From: Coriobacteriaceae bacterium AF45-21
GTDB lineage: Bacteria; Actinomycetota; Coriobacteriia; Coriobacteriales; Coriobacteriaceae
Direction: 5' to 3'
NCBI GenBank assembly: GCA_027682925.1
Contig: JAQCYU010000018.1
Location: 1 to 49,672 of the forward strand
DNA length: 49,672 nucleotides
In this document: piece by piece, positions 35,429 through 44,792 of the stretch
Layout of the letters: the number at the start of each line of letters is the position of its first letter
How positions within the stretch are numbered: the first letter of the stretch is position 1
Notes under the pieces: generated by a model
The model's input: only the letters and a program-made list of their open reading frames with translations
What the model was told of the DNA's origin: nothing
The model's database searches: none
Program-made: the position numbers and the translations under genes

Positions 35429-37602
35429 CCTCCGCTGACCTCCTTAAAAATGTGTCGATATCGCATGGCGACCGCATCGCGCAGGGGGCGCGTCGCCACG
35501 GAGTCAAGGTTGCAAGCATACCGCAAGAGCTCGACCGCGTCCAAATGGGCCCACTCGATCAGCTCCTCGTCGGCATCCAGGTCGACAAAGCGCAGAGTCA
35601 CACCGCCATGCTGGCGGTACCCCAGGATTTCGCCCTCGTGGCGCAGACGAAGGTCCATCTGGGCGAGCGTAAAGCCGTCCGAGGTCTTTTCGAGCGACTG
35701 GAGACGGTCTTGCGCCGCCGAAGCGGCGCCGTTGCCCTTGGAGTGCGTCATGACCAGGCAGGTGCCCGACACGCTGCCGCGGCCCACGCGGCCGCGCAGC
35801 TGGTGCAGGGCCGCCAAGCCAAAGCGCTCACCGTTCTCGATGACCATGACGGTGGCGTTGGGCACGTCGACGCCCACCTCGACCACCGTGGTCGAAACGA
35901 GCACGTCGATCTCGCCGCGCTTGAAGGCGTCGATCACGCGATCCTTCTCCCCCGCCGGCATGCGGCCGTGAAGACGCTCGATGGTAAGCCCCGGCAACGC
36001 CAGGCGTAGGCGGTCGAGCTCGGTTGCCGTATCGTGCAGCGGCACGGGCACGGTTACGCGACCCTCGTCGTCACGGACGATACCGGGCACATCCTCAAGC
36101 TCATCGGCCGAGTCGCTCGGCTCCACGAGCGGGCAAATCACGTAGGCCTGCTGACCCTTTTCATGCGCCTCGCGGATGGCGCCATAGGCAAGGTCGCGGC
36201 TCGACTCGGTAAGCACGCGTGTCGTCACGCCAGCGCCAGGGACGGGCCGATGGCGGATGATGCTCGTGTCCAGATCGCCGTAGACCGAAAGCGCCAGCGT
36301 ACGTGGGATGGGCGTTGCCGTCATAACGAGCAGATCGGCACCAGGGCCCTTCGCACGCAGGGCGTTGCGTTGGCCGACGCCAAACCGGTGCTGCTCATCG
36401 ATGACCACGAGCGACAGATGCTTAAACGCCACGTTATCCGAAAGCACCGCGTGGGTGCCAAAGAGGACATCGAGCTCGCCCGATTCCAGCTGGGCATGGA
36501 TCCGCTCGCGCTCGGCCGCCGGCGTGGCGCCCGTCAGGAGCGCCCAGGTCATGCCAGCCTGCAAGAGCAAGGGGCCGGTCTTATCGGCATATTGACGCGC
36601 CAGCACGCCCGTGGGCGCCATAACGCAGGCCTGCGTGCCGCTATCGGCAGCCACAGCCAGCGCGCAGGCGGCAACGGCGGTCTTACCGGTACCGACATCG
36701 CCCAGCAGCAGGCGGTTCATCACGCGCCCGCCATCGCACATATCGCGCAGGATATCTTGGAACGCGGCCTCCTGCTCGTCGCTCAGAGAAAACGGCAGGG
36801 CCTGCTTAAGCGCGGCCAGGTGCTCGCCCGCGGCGTGGGCGTAGGGCACCACATCGACCAGGCTGCCGTCGTTGCGCAGGCGCAGCGCCAGCTGCAGGTA
36901 GAGGCACTCCTCGTAGGCAAGCCGTGCGCGCGCGATATCGCGCTCAGCCATGCTCGAAGGAAAGTGGATCGATCGAAGCGCACGAGCATCGCTCATCAGG
37001 CGACGTTTAACGCGCAAGCGTGCGGGAATCGGGTCGAAGGGATTGCCGACGACCTCGAGCGCGCCACTTACGATGCGGCGCATCCATGCCTGGCTCACGC
37101 CGTCACTCACATAATGGACCGGCAAAATGGTGCCCGCAGCACGCCCGTCATCAAGCTTTTCAAAGTGCGGCGAGGCCATCTGCTTAAAACCGTAGGCAAA
37201 CTCGACCTTGCCCATCACGGCCAGGCGGTCGCCCTGCTTAAGCTGCTGGGCAATCCAAGGCTGACGGAAAAAGGCGACCTGCAGCACGCCCGTCTCGTCA
37301 ACGAGTGAGACCTCGGTCACCTGCATGCGCGGACGCGGCTTCTTTTGAACGATACGGTCGACCGTGGCGATGATGGTGCACACGGTACCGATGGGCGCCA
37401 TCTCGATGGACCAGGAGCGCGTAAAGTCCAGGTATCGATGAGGGATATGGAGAAGGAGGTCCCCCACCGTCCGAATTCCCAGACGGCGAAGGGCCTCCTC
37501 ACGTTTACCCGAAACATATTTGAGTCGCGCGATATCCTCGTCGAGCGCATTGCTCTGGGCGAAGCGATCCGAGACGCGCGGCACGGAGCAGAGCTCGGAC
37601 AT
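35425..37602 (-). CDS. recG: ATP-dependent DNA helicase RecG
   Basis: RecG is a 725-residue superfamily 2 translocase that regresses stalled forks and branch-migrates recombination intermediates. An N-terminal OB/wedge domain (about 50-180) is followed by helicase motifs LLLGDVGTGKTAVA (I), VVIDEQHRFGVGQR (II), TATPIPRTLAL (III), and VGVDVPNATVM and HQLRGRVGRG (V, VI). It is intact. It lies 10 bp after fakA. Confidence 0.97.
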   Translation of the reverse strand: MSELCSVPRVSDRFAQSNALDEDIARLKYVSGKREEALRRLGIRTVGDLLLHIPHRYLDFTRSWSIEMAPIGTVCTIIATVDRIVQKKPRPRMQVTEVSLVDETGVLQVAFFRQPWIAQQLKQGDRLAVMGKVEFAYGFKQMASPHFEKLDDGRAAGTILPVHYVSDGVSQAWMRRIVSGALEVVGNPFDPIPARLRVKRRLMSDARALRSIHFPSSMAERDIARARLAYEECLYLQLALRLRNDGSLVDVVPYAHAAGEHLAALKQALPFSLSDEQEAAFQDILRDMCDGGRVMNRLLLGDVGTGKTAVAACALAVAADSGTQACVMAPTGVLARQYADKTGPLLLQAGMTWALLTGATPAAERERIHAQLESGELDVLFGTHAVLSDNVAFKHLSLVVIDEQHRFGVGQRNALRAKGPGADLLVMTATPIPRTLALSVYGDLDTSIIRHRPVPGAGVTTRVLTESSRDLAYGAIREAHEKGQQAYVICPLVEPSDSADELEDVPGIVRDDEGRVTVPVPLHDTATELDRLRLALPGLTIERLHGRMPAGEKDRVIDAFKRGEIDVLVSTTVVEVGVDVPNATVMVIENGERFGLAALHQLRGRVGRGSVSGTCLVMTHSKGNGAASAAQDRLQSLEKTSDGFTLAQMDLRLRHEGEILGYRQHGGVTLRFVDLDADEELIEWAHLDAVELLRYACNLDSVATRPLRDAVAMRYRHIFKEVSGG

Positions 37603-37612
37603 GGGCAGATGC

Positions 37613-39274
37613 CTACTCGATCGAGAAGATCACGGGATAGAGCGGCTGCTCGCCACGATGGGCGTCGATCTCCACGTCGGGCTGAGCCTCCTCGATAGCG
37701 TCGACGATCTCCTGGAAGGCCTCGTCGGACAGCTCCTCGCCGGCCAGAATCGTCAGCGCGTCGCCCTCCTCTTCCTCCTGCATGCGGTTGATGCAATCGA
37801 GCGTGACCTGCTTCACGTCGGAGCCGACCACATCGATGGAGCCGGCAATGATGCCCATGACGTCACCGGAGTGAATTGGCGAACCGTCGGAGGCGCTGGA
37901 GTCGCGCACGGCGCGGGTGACCTCGCCATCGCGGACCTCGCTGATGGCGTCGACCATAGCGGCGACGGCATCCTCGAGCTCGGAATCGGGCAGGACCGCG
38001 AACAGCGCGGAGAAGGCCTGCGGAACGGTCTTGGTGGGAACGACGGCGACCTTCTTGTCGGTGCAGGCTGAGGCAGCGGCCTCAGCGGCCATGCGGATGT
38101 TGCCGTTGTTGGGCAGGATGATGACCGAGGTCGCGTTGACCTGGTCAACAGCGCCCAGCAGGTCTGCAGTCGAGGGGTTCATGGTCTGACCACCCGACAC
38201 GATCACGTCGACGCCGAGGGACTTGAGGATGTCTGCCTCGCCGGACCCAGCGGCAACGGCGACAAAGCCCAGCGCCTTGGCGGGCTCGGCGGCCTTTTCC
38301 TGGTCCTCATGAATCTTGGCGGTACGGTCGTGGGCCTCCATCTCCATGTTGTGGATAAAGACCTCGTAGATCTGACCAAGCTGAAGCATGTGCTCGAGCA
38401 CCAGGTTGGGGGTGTTGGAGTGCACGTGGATCTTGTAATCGGGGTAGGCGCCCACGAGTAGCTCACAGTCGCCCATGGAACCCAGGAACTTAAGGCACTC
38501 ATCCTCGTCAAACGGGGCGTCGGCCTTAAAGAGGAACTCGTTGCAGTAGCGGAACTCCGAGCCCTCCCAATCGTCGTTGGCCTCGATCTCAACGCGGCCA
38601 AGAGCGGCATCGCGTGCAGAGCCAGCGGAATCGAACGTAGCGGAGAAATCCTCGACAACGGTGCTGCGACCAAGTGCTGCAGCCACAAAGTTCTCCAGGA
38701 AGATGGCAAAGCCGAAGGCGCCGGAGTCGACCACGCCGTTCTCTTTGAGGACGGGCAGCAGGTCGGGCGTGCGTGCGACGGACTGGTAGGCCTCGACGAC
38801 GATAGCGTCGAGCGCATCCTCGGCCGAGAACTTCTTCTTTTCGCACTCGTCGGCCTTGGTCGAGACATCGCGCAGCACCGTGAGGATCGTGCCCTCGATG
38901 GGCTTGCGGACGGCCTGGAAGGCCACCTTGACGGCACGACGGAAGGCGAAGGCGATGTTGGCGGACGTAATGGGCTCGTCGGCGGAGACAAGGCCCTCGG
39001 CCACGCCGCGCAGGATCTGCGAGGTAATGACGCCGGAGTTACCGCGGGCGCCCATCAGGGAGCCGTGGGTGATGGCGCCGGCAATGGCCTCCATGTCGGC
39101 ATCGGCGGGAAGGGCGGAGAGCTCCTTGGTCACCGAGGCGAGCGTGAGCGACATGTTGGTGCCGGTGTCGCCGTCGGGCACGGGGAAGACGTTGAGCTTG
39201 TTGATCTCCTCGGCCTTGTCGGAAACGGCAGCCGCAGCGATCGGAAAACAGGTGCGAATGGTCTTTGCAATCAT
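37613..39274 (-). CDS. fakA: FakA-type fatty acid kinase, DAK2/DegV-like
   Basis: This 553-residue protein has an N-terminal DhaL/DAK2 ATP-binding domain (NVFPVPDGDTGTNM, HGSLMGARGNSGVI), a middle domain and a C-terminal DegV-like region with DVIVSGGQTMNPST. It matches YloV/FakA, the kinase that, with a FakB lipid-carrier protein, phosphorylates exogenous fatty acids. A FakB partner is not in the window. Its product, acyl-phosphate, is the same intermediate PlsX makes, encoded a few genes downstream. Confidence 0.9.
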   Translation of the reverse strand: MIAKTIRTCFPIAAAAVSDKAEEINKLNVFPVPDGDTGTNMSLTLASVTKELSALPADADMEAIAGAITHGSLMGARGNSGVITSQILRGVAEGLVSADEPITSANIAFAFRRAVKVAFQAVRKPIEGTILTVLRDVSTKADECEKKKFSAEDALDAIVVEAYQSVARTPDLLPVLKENGVVDSGAFGFAIFLENFVAAALGRSTVVEDFSATFDSAGSARDAALGRVEIEANDDWEGSEFRYCNEFLFKADAPFDEDECLKFLGSMGDCELLVGAYPDYKIHVHSNTPNLVLEHMLQLGQIYEVFIHNMEMEAHDRTAKIHEDQEKAAEPAKALGFVAVAAGSGEADILKSLGVDVIVSGGQTMNPSTADLLGAVDQVNATSVIILPNNGNIRMAAEAAASACTDKKVAVVPTKTVPQAFSALFAVLPDSELEDAVAAMVDAISEVRDGEVTRAVRDSSASDGSPIHSGDVMGIIAGSIDVVGSDVKQVTLDCINRMQEEEEGDALTILAGEELSDEAFQEIVDAIEEAQPDVEIDAHRGEQPLYPVIFSIE

Positions 39275-39301
39275 GGGTATTTGAATCTCCGTTTTCGGAT
39301 G

Positions 39302-39658
39302 CTAGTTCAGACGGCTCTTGAGCGCGTCGATATGGATGCCGATCTTAAGGCTGGCGGGATCGATCTGGGCGATCTCCTGCAGGGTGAAGGCAACGGAGCT
39401 CGAAAGATTGTGGCAGACGGACTTCATGTTGACGCCGTTCTCGAGCACGACGTGAAGATCGACCGTAAGGCCGTTCTCGTCGGCGGAGACAAGCACGCCC
39501 TTGCGGAGGCGCTGGCCGGCAAGCAGGCGCACGCTCTCGGCGCCCTGGAGCTGCTCAGCCATTCCGACAACGCCGTAGCACGTCATCGCGGCATAACCGG
39601 CAATATCGGCAATAACGTCGTTCGAGACGCTCAGGCTGCCGTTAATGGTCTCAGACAC
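39302..39658 (-). CDS. Asp23/Gls24 family protein
   Basis: This 118-residue alkaline-shock-type protein has the family segments NDVIADIAGYAAMTCYGVVG and VDLHVVLENGVNMKSV. The GTG at 39658 follows AAGGAG. It is the first gene of the fakA cluster, the same pairing seen in many Gram-positives. Function probably relates to envelope homeostasis, not demonstrated here. Confidence 0.88.
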   Translation of the reverse strand: MSETINGSLSVSNDVIADIAGYAAMTCYGVVGMAEQLQGAESVRLLAGQRLRKGVLVSADENGLTVDLHVVLENGVNMKSVCHNLSSSVAFTLQEIAQIDPASLKIGIHIDALKSRLN

Positions 39659-39816
39659 AAGAATCTCCTTATCTGGTGCTCGCGGCACCATGTCGTGGGA
39701 GCAATCATTGAAATATTCTACAACGACCGCGCCATGTTGAGGTGGTGGGTCGCGGGATTACATCCTCGACACGAAATGTTGATATGGCAACGTTCGAGTC
39801 AAGTGGTCGCGGCATT

Positions 39817-39848
39817 AAAAAACCCGCCGCATAAGCGACGGGTTTTAC
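39817..39848 (-). terminator. Terminator after tRNA-Asn
   Basis: A 12-bp stem (39835-39846 with 39819-39830, 4-base loop, one mismatch) is followed by TTTTTT on the minus strand, directly after the tRNA 3' end. Confidence 0.85.
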
Positions 39849-39852
39849 AACC

Positions 39853-39927
39853 TGGCTCCCCGGGTAGGACTCGAACCTACAACAGCGCGGTTAACAGCCG
39901 CGTGCTCTACCATTGAGCTACCGAGGA
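39853..39927 (-). tRNA. tRNA-Asn (GTT), CCA encoded
   Basis: The minus strand folds as a cloverleaf. There is a 7-bp acceptor (TCCTCGG with CCGGGGA), a D arm with AGCTCAATGGTAGAGC, and an anticodon loop CTGTTAA giving GTT. The T arm contains GGTTCGAGTCC, and the sequence ends G then CCA. It is transcribed alone from a TATAAT promoter with its own terminator. Confidence 0.96.
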
Positions 39928-39957
39928 ATAGGTGCGTGCTCTCAAGCAACGAAGTTT

Positions 39958-39985
39958 ATTATACGGACGAATCAGCTCAGGGCAA
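39958..39985 (-). promoter_or_regulatory. tRNA-Asn promoter
   Basis: TTGCCC (39980-39985) and perfect TATAAT (39958-39963) are separated by 16 bases on the minus strand, about 30 bp upstream of the tRNA. Confidence 0.7.
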
Positions 39986-40082
39986 GAACTTTTTTAAGAA
40001 ATTTTCTCGCCTTGATCCCTTGGGGACGGCCTAACTGCCGGCACCGGCAACGGAAACGCCGATGTTTTGACGATGCCAGCGA

Positions 40083-40182
40083 GCGGGCACCAGAGCGAAC
40101 AAATTGGCATGAAAAGAGGACGGCATAGACCTTCTGGTCATGCCGCCCTCTTTGAATGACAAGTTGTCGCTCTGGTGTCCGC
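40083..40182 (-). terminator. Long near-perfect hairpin containing the rpoD terminator
   Basis: The 100-base segment folds on itself almost end to end. Outer arms 40083-40097 and 40168-40182 pair over 15 bases with one G-U. Inner arms around 40113-40132 and 40135-40153 form a stem of nearly 20 bp with a tiny loop. The inner part, followed by TC-rich DNA, can terminate rpoD transcription. The outer extension is unusual for a plain terminator. Confidence 0.65.
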
Positions 40183-40224
40183 GCAGCGTCGGCCAGTTAC
40201 GGCGTTTGGTAAAACGCCGTAACC

Positions 40225-41573
40225 CTAAGACTCGATATAGTCTTTGAGCTTGCTGCTGCGGCTCGGGTGGCGGAGCTTGGCCAAGGTCTTGGACTCGATC
40301 TGGCGGATACGCTCGCGCGTGACGCCAAACTCGCGGCCGACTTCCTCGAGCGTGCGGGGATGCCCGTCGACAAGGCCAAAGCGCAGCTCGATAACCTTGC
40401 GCTCACGATCGGCAAGCGAGTCGAGCACCTGGGTGAGCTGCTCCTGCAGCATGGAGAAGCTGGCAGCATCGGGCGGAACGATAGCCTGGGAGTCCTCGAT
40501 GAAGTCGCCAGCTGGGAATCCTCTTCCTCGCCGATGGGGGTCTCGAGCGACACGGGCTCCTGCGAGATCTTCTGGATCTCGCGGACGCGGTCGGCGCTCA
40601 TGTCCATCTCGGCACCGATCTCCTCGGGGGTCGGGTCGCGGCCCAGGTCCTGAAGGAGCTGTCGCTGCACACGGACGAGCTTGTTGATGGTCTCGACCAT
40701 GTGCACGGGAATACGGATGGTACGGGCCTGGTCGGCGATAGCACGCGTAATAGCCTGACGGATCCACCACGTGGCGTACGTGGAGAACTTGAAGCCCTTC
40801 TGGTAGTCGAACTTCTCGACGGCGCGAATCAGACCGAGGTTGCCCTCCTGGATCAGGTCAAGAAACAGCATGCCGCGACCGACATAGCGCTTGGCGATGG
40901 AGACAACCAGACGCAGGTTTGCGCTGATGAGTGCCTGCTTGGCTTCGAGGCCCACGTTCTCAATGCGCGTAAGACGACGCATCTCGGCACGCGTGAGCTC
41001 GAGCTCACCGGCATCGGCGGCCTCGAGTTTCTCGGTGGCCTCAAGACCGGCCTCGATCTTCATGGCCAGATCGACCTCTTCGGAGGCGGTCAGCAGGTCG
41101 ACCTTGCCGATCTCTTTGAGGTACATACGAACCGGATCGCCGGTCAGCATCACCGTGGAGGCATCGATGCCACGCACGCGGGAGCGTGAACGGGACGTGC
41201 GCACGGTGCGCTTCTTCTTGCTCTTGGAAGAACCCATCTCGGCATCGGCCTGACGGGCCATCTTGAGCTCGTGATCGTCGAGCGAGCCGGAATCGTGCTC
41301 GTCGTCGTCATCGAAATCGTCGGTATCGGTATCGTTATCGTCATCGTCGACGTCCATGGGGGCGTCGTCGTTACCGCTCGCGGAGATAATCTGGATGCCG
41401 CTGTTGCGCAGCGCGGAATACACCGCGGTGAGCTGCTCGTCAGAAACATCGATATCCTTCAGGGCGACCTGAATCTCGTCCTCGGTTACCGAAGTCCTGT
41501 TTGAGCCGTTGCCCATGAGCTTTGCAACGTAGGATTCCAGCCCAGTACCCGTGCTCTCAGTCTTTTTTGGCAC
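40225..41573 (-). CDS. rpoD: Primary sigma factor RpoD/SigA (frameshifted near C-terminus)
   Basis: This is the housekeeping sigma factor. A variable acidic N-terminal region (Asp-rich, ~70-100) and a basic patch ([17 protein letters not shown]) precede region 1.2 ([11 protein letters not shown]). Region 2 ([20 protein letters not shown], then [20 protein letters not shown] and [17 protein letters not shown]), region 3, and region 4 with [20 protein letters not shown] follow. The frame breaks near 40511. One G restored (CTGGCGAC to CTGGGCGAC) links SQL to GDFIEDS and yields 449 residues ending DYIES. GTG at 41573 with GGGAG upstream is preferred to ATG at 41588. Confidence 0.96.
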
Positions 41574-41619
41574 AGATTCTCCCTTCATAGTCCACAGGAC
41601 TCAATACTTTAGCACACAC

Positions 41620-41631
41620 ATAGACGTCTAT
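41620..41631. promoter_or_regulatory. 12-bp palindrome ATAGACGTCTAT upstream of rpoD
   Basis: A perfect palindrome lies in the 110-bp gap between dnaG and rpoD. TTGGGT (41632-41637, minus strand) and TAAAGT (41606-41611) flank it with a 20-base interval, too long for a standard promoter. It could be an operator or coincidental. Confidence 0.3.
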
Positions 41632-41683
41632 ACCCAAAAAGAGGACTGGATATAGGCGAGAATACGCTGGTTGACCACAACAT

Positions 41684-43792
41684 CTAGGCCTGTTCGGTGC
41701 CTGCGGCCTCCAGACCGATCAAACGGAACGGGTCCGCCACGCCGCCGATCGACTTTTGCAGCTCGCGTTGACGCTGCGAATCCTGCGCGGCCTGCACGGT
41801 CAGCGCGCGACGGGCTTCATCATCGAGCGAACGGTCCTGGCGCAGCTTGGCCTGTGCGGCACGCATGCGGCGCTTGATGGTGTAGAGCTCGAGCGTATCA
41901 AGCATAAACACGATGTTCGTCTCGGTGGGGTGCTTGCTCGTCGCCGAGATGCGCCCGGCACTCACAAGCGTTGCCGCCTCGGGACACACCGAGCGCGCCG
42001 CATCCATGCAGGCTGCAGGATCGGTTCCCGGCGGCGTTGCCAGAACGGCCCATGCGATGGACTCGTGACGTGGGTCAACCCACTCGATAGAGCAGATGCG
42101 GTCGGCATACGTGCGGAACAGGTCGGGGTAGCTCGTGAGCATCGTCAACAGCTCGCGCTCCCCTGCCAAGGACTTGCGCTCAAGATCAGTAAGAACCATC
42201 GGCGCCGCCGCAGCCGGAGCGCCCGAACCATCAGTCACAGGCACAGCACCCATATCATCAGGCACATCGATCGGCGGCAGATCGTCGACGAGCTCCACGG
42301 GCGCGGCGCCGTAGGCATCGAGCGGGACATGGTCGTACGGCTCCTCCTCGACCGGCGCGGACACCGGCGGCGTCGCGCCCGATGCCCAAGCACCGCGAGA
42401 TGCCCCCTGCGAACCAGACGTCCGACCGCCCGCGCTACCAGAGCGCTCGGCTTGCGCCCGCTGGCGTTCATAGTTCTGCTCACGACGTCGTTCCGCATCT
42501 TCGCGCTTGGCGACATCGCGAAACACGCGACCCGAACTCGCGCGAACCGTCTCCAGATCCAAGCCCAGCAGATCGGCAATCTGGATAAAGTATGTGTCGA
42601 TCATATAGCTATCGCGCAGCGGATAGATAAGCGTCAGCGCATCTTCCAGCGCCTTGGCACGACCGCCCGGCGTGGTGATGTCACTCGACTCCTGCAGCGA
42701 ACGGTAGACAAAGTCCATGAGCGGCTCGGCAGCGTCGATGCGCGCCTGAAGCTCCTGTCCACCATGCGCCGTGATGAACTCCATGGGGTCGTTGCCGTCG
42801 GGCAGCACCACGCAGCGCAGGTCCATCGAATCCTGCTCGATAAACTGAATCGCACGGCGAGCGGCCTTTTGACCGGCGGCATCGCCGTCAAACATATACA
42901 CGATGCGCTTAGCAAAGCGGGTGAGCGTCTTGACGTGATGCTCCGTGAGCGCGGTGCCCAGCGTGGCGACAACGTTTTTAATCCCCGCCTCCCAACAGGC
43001 GATGCAGTCGGTATAGCCCTCCACCACGATGGCGGTATCCTGCGCGACGATAAACTCCTTGGCCCAATTAAAGCCGTAGAGGTTTCGCTTTTTATGAAAC
43101 ACGCTCGTCTCGGCGGTATTGAGGTACTTGGGTTGGCCGTCACCCATGATGCGACCACCAAAGGCAATGTTGTGACCCTGCTCGTCAAAGATGGGGAACA
43201 TCACGCGGTCGTAGAAGCGGTCGGCAAGCTGCCCGCGCCCGCGGCTCACGGCAACGTTGGCATCGATCATCTCCTGCGGGGTAAAACCCGCCTGGGACAG
43301 GTGCGACACCAGCGCGCTGCGGCCCGGTGCAAAGCCCAGGCAGTAGCGGCGGCAGACGTCGCCACCCATGCCGCGGCTGGCAAAGTACTCGCGCGGACGG
43401 CCGTCCTTACCGCGCATAAGCATGGTGTGATAGAACTGGGCGGTCTCGGCGCACAGATCGTAGATTCGGGCACGCTTAGTACCGCGCTCGCGGCGGTCTC
43501 CGGTGTCGTGCAGCTCGATACCCGCGCGATCGGCCAAATAACGGATCGACTCGGGAAAGCTCAGGTTCTCGCGCTTCATGATATAGGTGAAGACATCGCC
43601 ACCCTCACCGCAGCCAAAGCAATGCCACACCTGCGTGGCGGGAATAATGTGGAAAGACGGCGTCTTTTCGCCATGAAAAGGGCAGCAGCCCCAAAACTCA
43701 TGGCCGCGGGGCTTGAGCTCAACCGTTTCCTGCACGATGGCGACTAGGTCGGACGCAGCGCGTACCTGGTCTTTTTCCTCATCGCTAATCAC
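41684..43792 (-). CDS. dnaG: DNA primase
   Basis: DnaG makes RNA primers at the replication fork. The 702-residue protein has the N-terminal zinc-binding domain (CCPFHGEKTPSF, then CFGCGEGGDVF), the TOPRIM catalytic core (VVEGYTDCIACWEAG, then YMFDGDAAGQKAA), a Gly/Ser- and Pro-rich linker (~430-500), and a C-terminal helicase-binding region. Its start overlaps the ribF stop by 8 bp. rpoD follows by 110 bp, giving the classic dnaG-rpoD pair. Confidence 0.97.
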   Translation of the reverse strand: MISDEEKDQVRAASDLVAIVQETVELKPRGHEFWGCCPFHGEKTPSFHIIPATQVWHCFGCGEGGDVFTYIMKRENLSFPESIRYLADRAGIELHDTGDRRERGTKRARIYDLCAETAQFYHTMLMRGKDGRPREYFASRGMGGDVCRRYCLGFAPGRSALVSHLSQAGFTPQEMIDANVAVSRGRGQLADRFYDRVMFPIFDEQGHNIAFGGRIMGDGQPKYLNTAETSVFHKKRNLYGFNWAKEFIVAQDTAIVVEGYTDCIACWEAGIKNVVATLGTALTEHHVKTLTRFAKRIVYMFDGDAAGQKAARRAIQFIEQDSMDLRCVVLPDGNDPMEFITAHGGQELQARIDAAEPLMDFVYRSLQESSDITTPGGRAKALEDALTLIYPLRDSYMIDTYFIQIADLLGLDLETVRASSGRVFRDVAKREDAERRREQNYERQRAQAERSGSAGGRTSGSQGASRGAWASGATPPVSAPVEEEPYDHVPLDAYGAAPVELVDDLPPIDVPDDMGAVPVTDGSGAPAAAAPMVLTDLERKSLAGERELLTMLTSYPDLFRTYADRICSIEWVDPRHESIAWAVLATPPGTDPAACMDAARSVCPEAATLVSAGRISATSKHPTETNIVFMLDTLELYTIKRRMRAAQAKLRQDRSLDDEARRALTVQAAQDSQRQRELQKSIGGVADPFRLIGLEAAGTEQA

Positions 43793-44792
43793 GGATGCTC
43801 ACCCCCTGCTCGCCCAAGTTGTGACGAATATCTTCGATATTACCCTCGACGGTCGCGATCAACTCGTCCAGCGAATCGAACACGCGCGACGGGCGCAGCC
43901 AGCGCGTAAACGCCAGCGAAAGGGAAGCGCCGTACAGGTCGCCCGTATACCCAATTAAGTTGGCCTCGAGATGCGCAGATGCCGCATCGTCGGCATACGT
44001 TGGCGGCAGGCCGACGTTGACAGCAGCGGGCCACACGGTGTCATCGACCATCACCAGACCCTCATACACGCCATCGGCAGGCACCTGAATACCGTTGGGA
44101 ACCTGCAGGTTTGCCGTGGGAAAGCCCATGCCAGAACCCTCGTGACGGCCGCGAATAACACCGCCACGCACCATATACGGGCGGCCGAGTAACCCAGCAG
44201 CAAGCCCCACATGGCCCTGTCCCAGCTCATGACGGATACGGGTGGCGCAAATGGCCTCACCGCCCTCGCAAAGCAAGTCGTGCCCGTATACGTCAACGCC
44301 GCGCTCGGCACCCCAGGCGCGCATCTCGGCAACACCAGAAGCACCGCCGCGACCCAGCCTAAAGTCGCTGCCAACGCGAATCGAGCGAATGTCGACCACG
44401 CGTGACAACAGTGCGAGAAAACCGACATGGTCGAGCGCCGCAACCTCAGACGTAAAGGGAACGGCCACCACAGCATCGACCCCGGTTTGAGCCAGGGCAT
44501 GCAGACGGTCGGCCGTCGTCATCAATTTTTGAGCGGGCGAAGGGCTCACCACGACGTCCGGGTCGGGATCGAAGGTAACCACGACCGCCTTACAGCCATG
44601 GGCACGGGCATCACAGACAAGCGCTTCGATGAGTTCCTGGTGTCCACGGTGCACACCATCGAAAACGCCGATGGCGATGGAGGCAGCACCCAAGTGCTCG
44701 CACTCATCAAATGCATCGGCAGCAACGATGCGAGCCTCGTCCGACTCGCCCGCGAAAAAGATACGCGCGAGCTCGCGAGCGGACAACATCAT
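43785..44792 (-). CDS. ribF: Bifunctional riboflavin kinase / FAD synthetase
   Basis: This enzyme makes FMN and then FAD from riboflavin. The 335-residue protein has an FAD synthetase N-terminal domain (AIGVFDGVHRGHQELI) and a riboflavin kinase C-terminal domain with VIRGRHEGSGMGFPTANLQV and VNVGLPPTY. An N-terminal extension of about 35 residues precedes the first conserved strand. Its ATG overlaps the truB stop (ATGA). Confidence 0.95.
   Translation of the reverse strand: MMLSARELARIFFAGESDEARIVAADAFDECEHLGAASIAIGVFDGVHRGHQELIEALVCDARAHGCKAVVVTFDPDPDVVVSPSPAQKLMTTADRLHALAQTGVDAVVAVPFTSEVAALDHVGFLALLSRVVDIRSIRVGSDFRLGRGGASGVAEMRAWGAERGVDVYGHDLLCEGGEAICATRIRHELGQGHVGLAAGLLGRPYMVRGGVIRGRHEGSGMGFPTANLQVPNGIQVPADGVYEGLVMVDDTVWPAAVNVGLPPTYADDAASAHLEANLIGYTGDLYGASLSLAFTRWLRPSRVFDSLDELIATVEGNIEDIRHNLGEQGVSIRD

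Noticed and set aside
41756..43747. A 663-codon open frame on the plus strand opposite dnaG
   Set aside because: It is an antisense shadow created by high GC. dnaG on the minus strand is clearly real.
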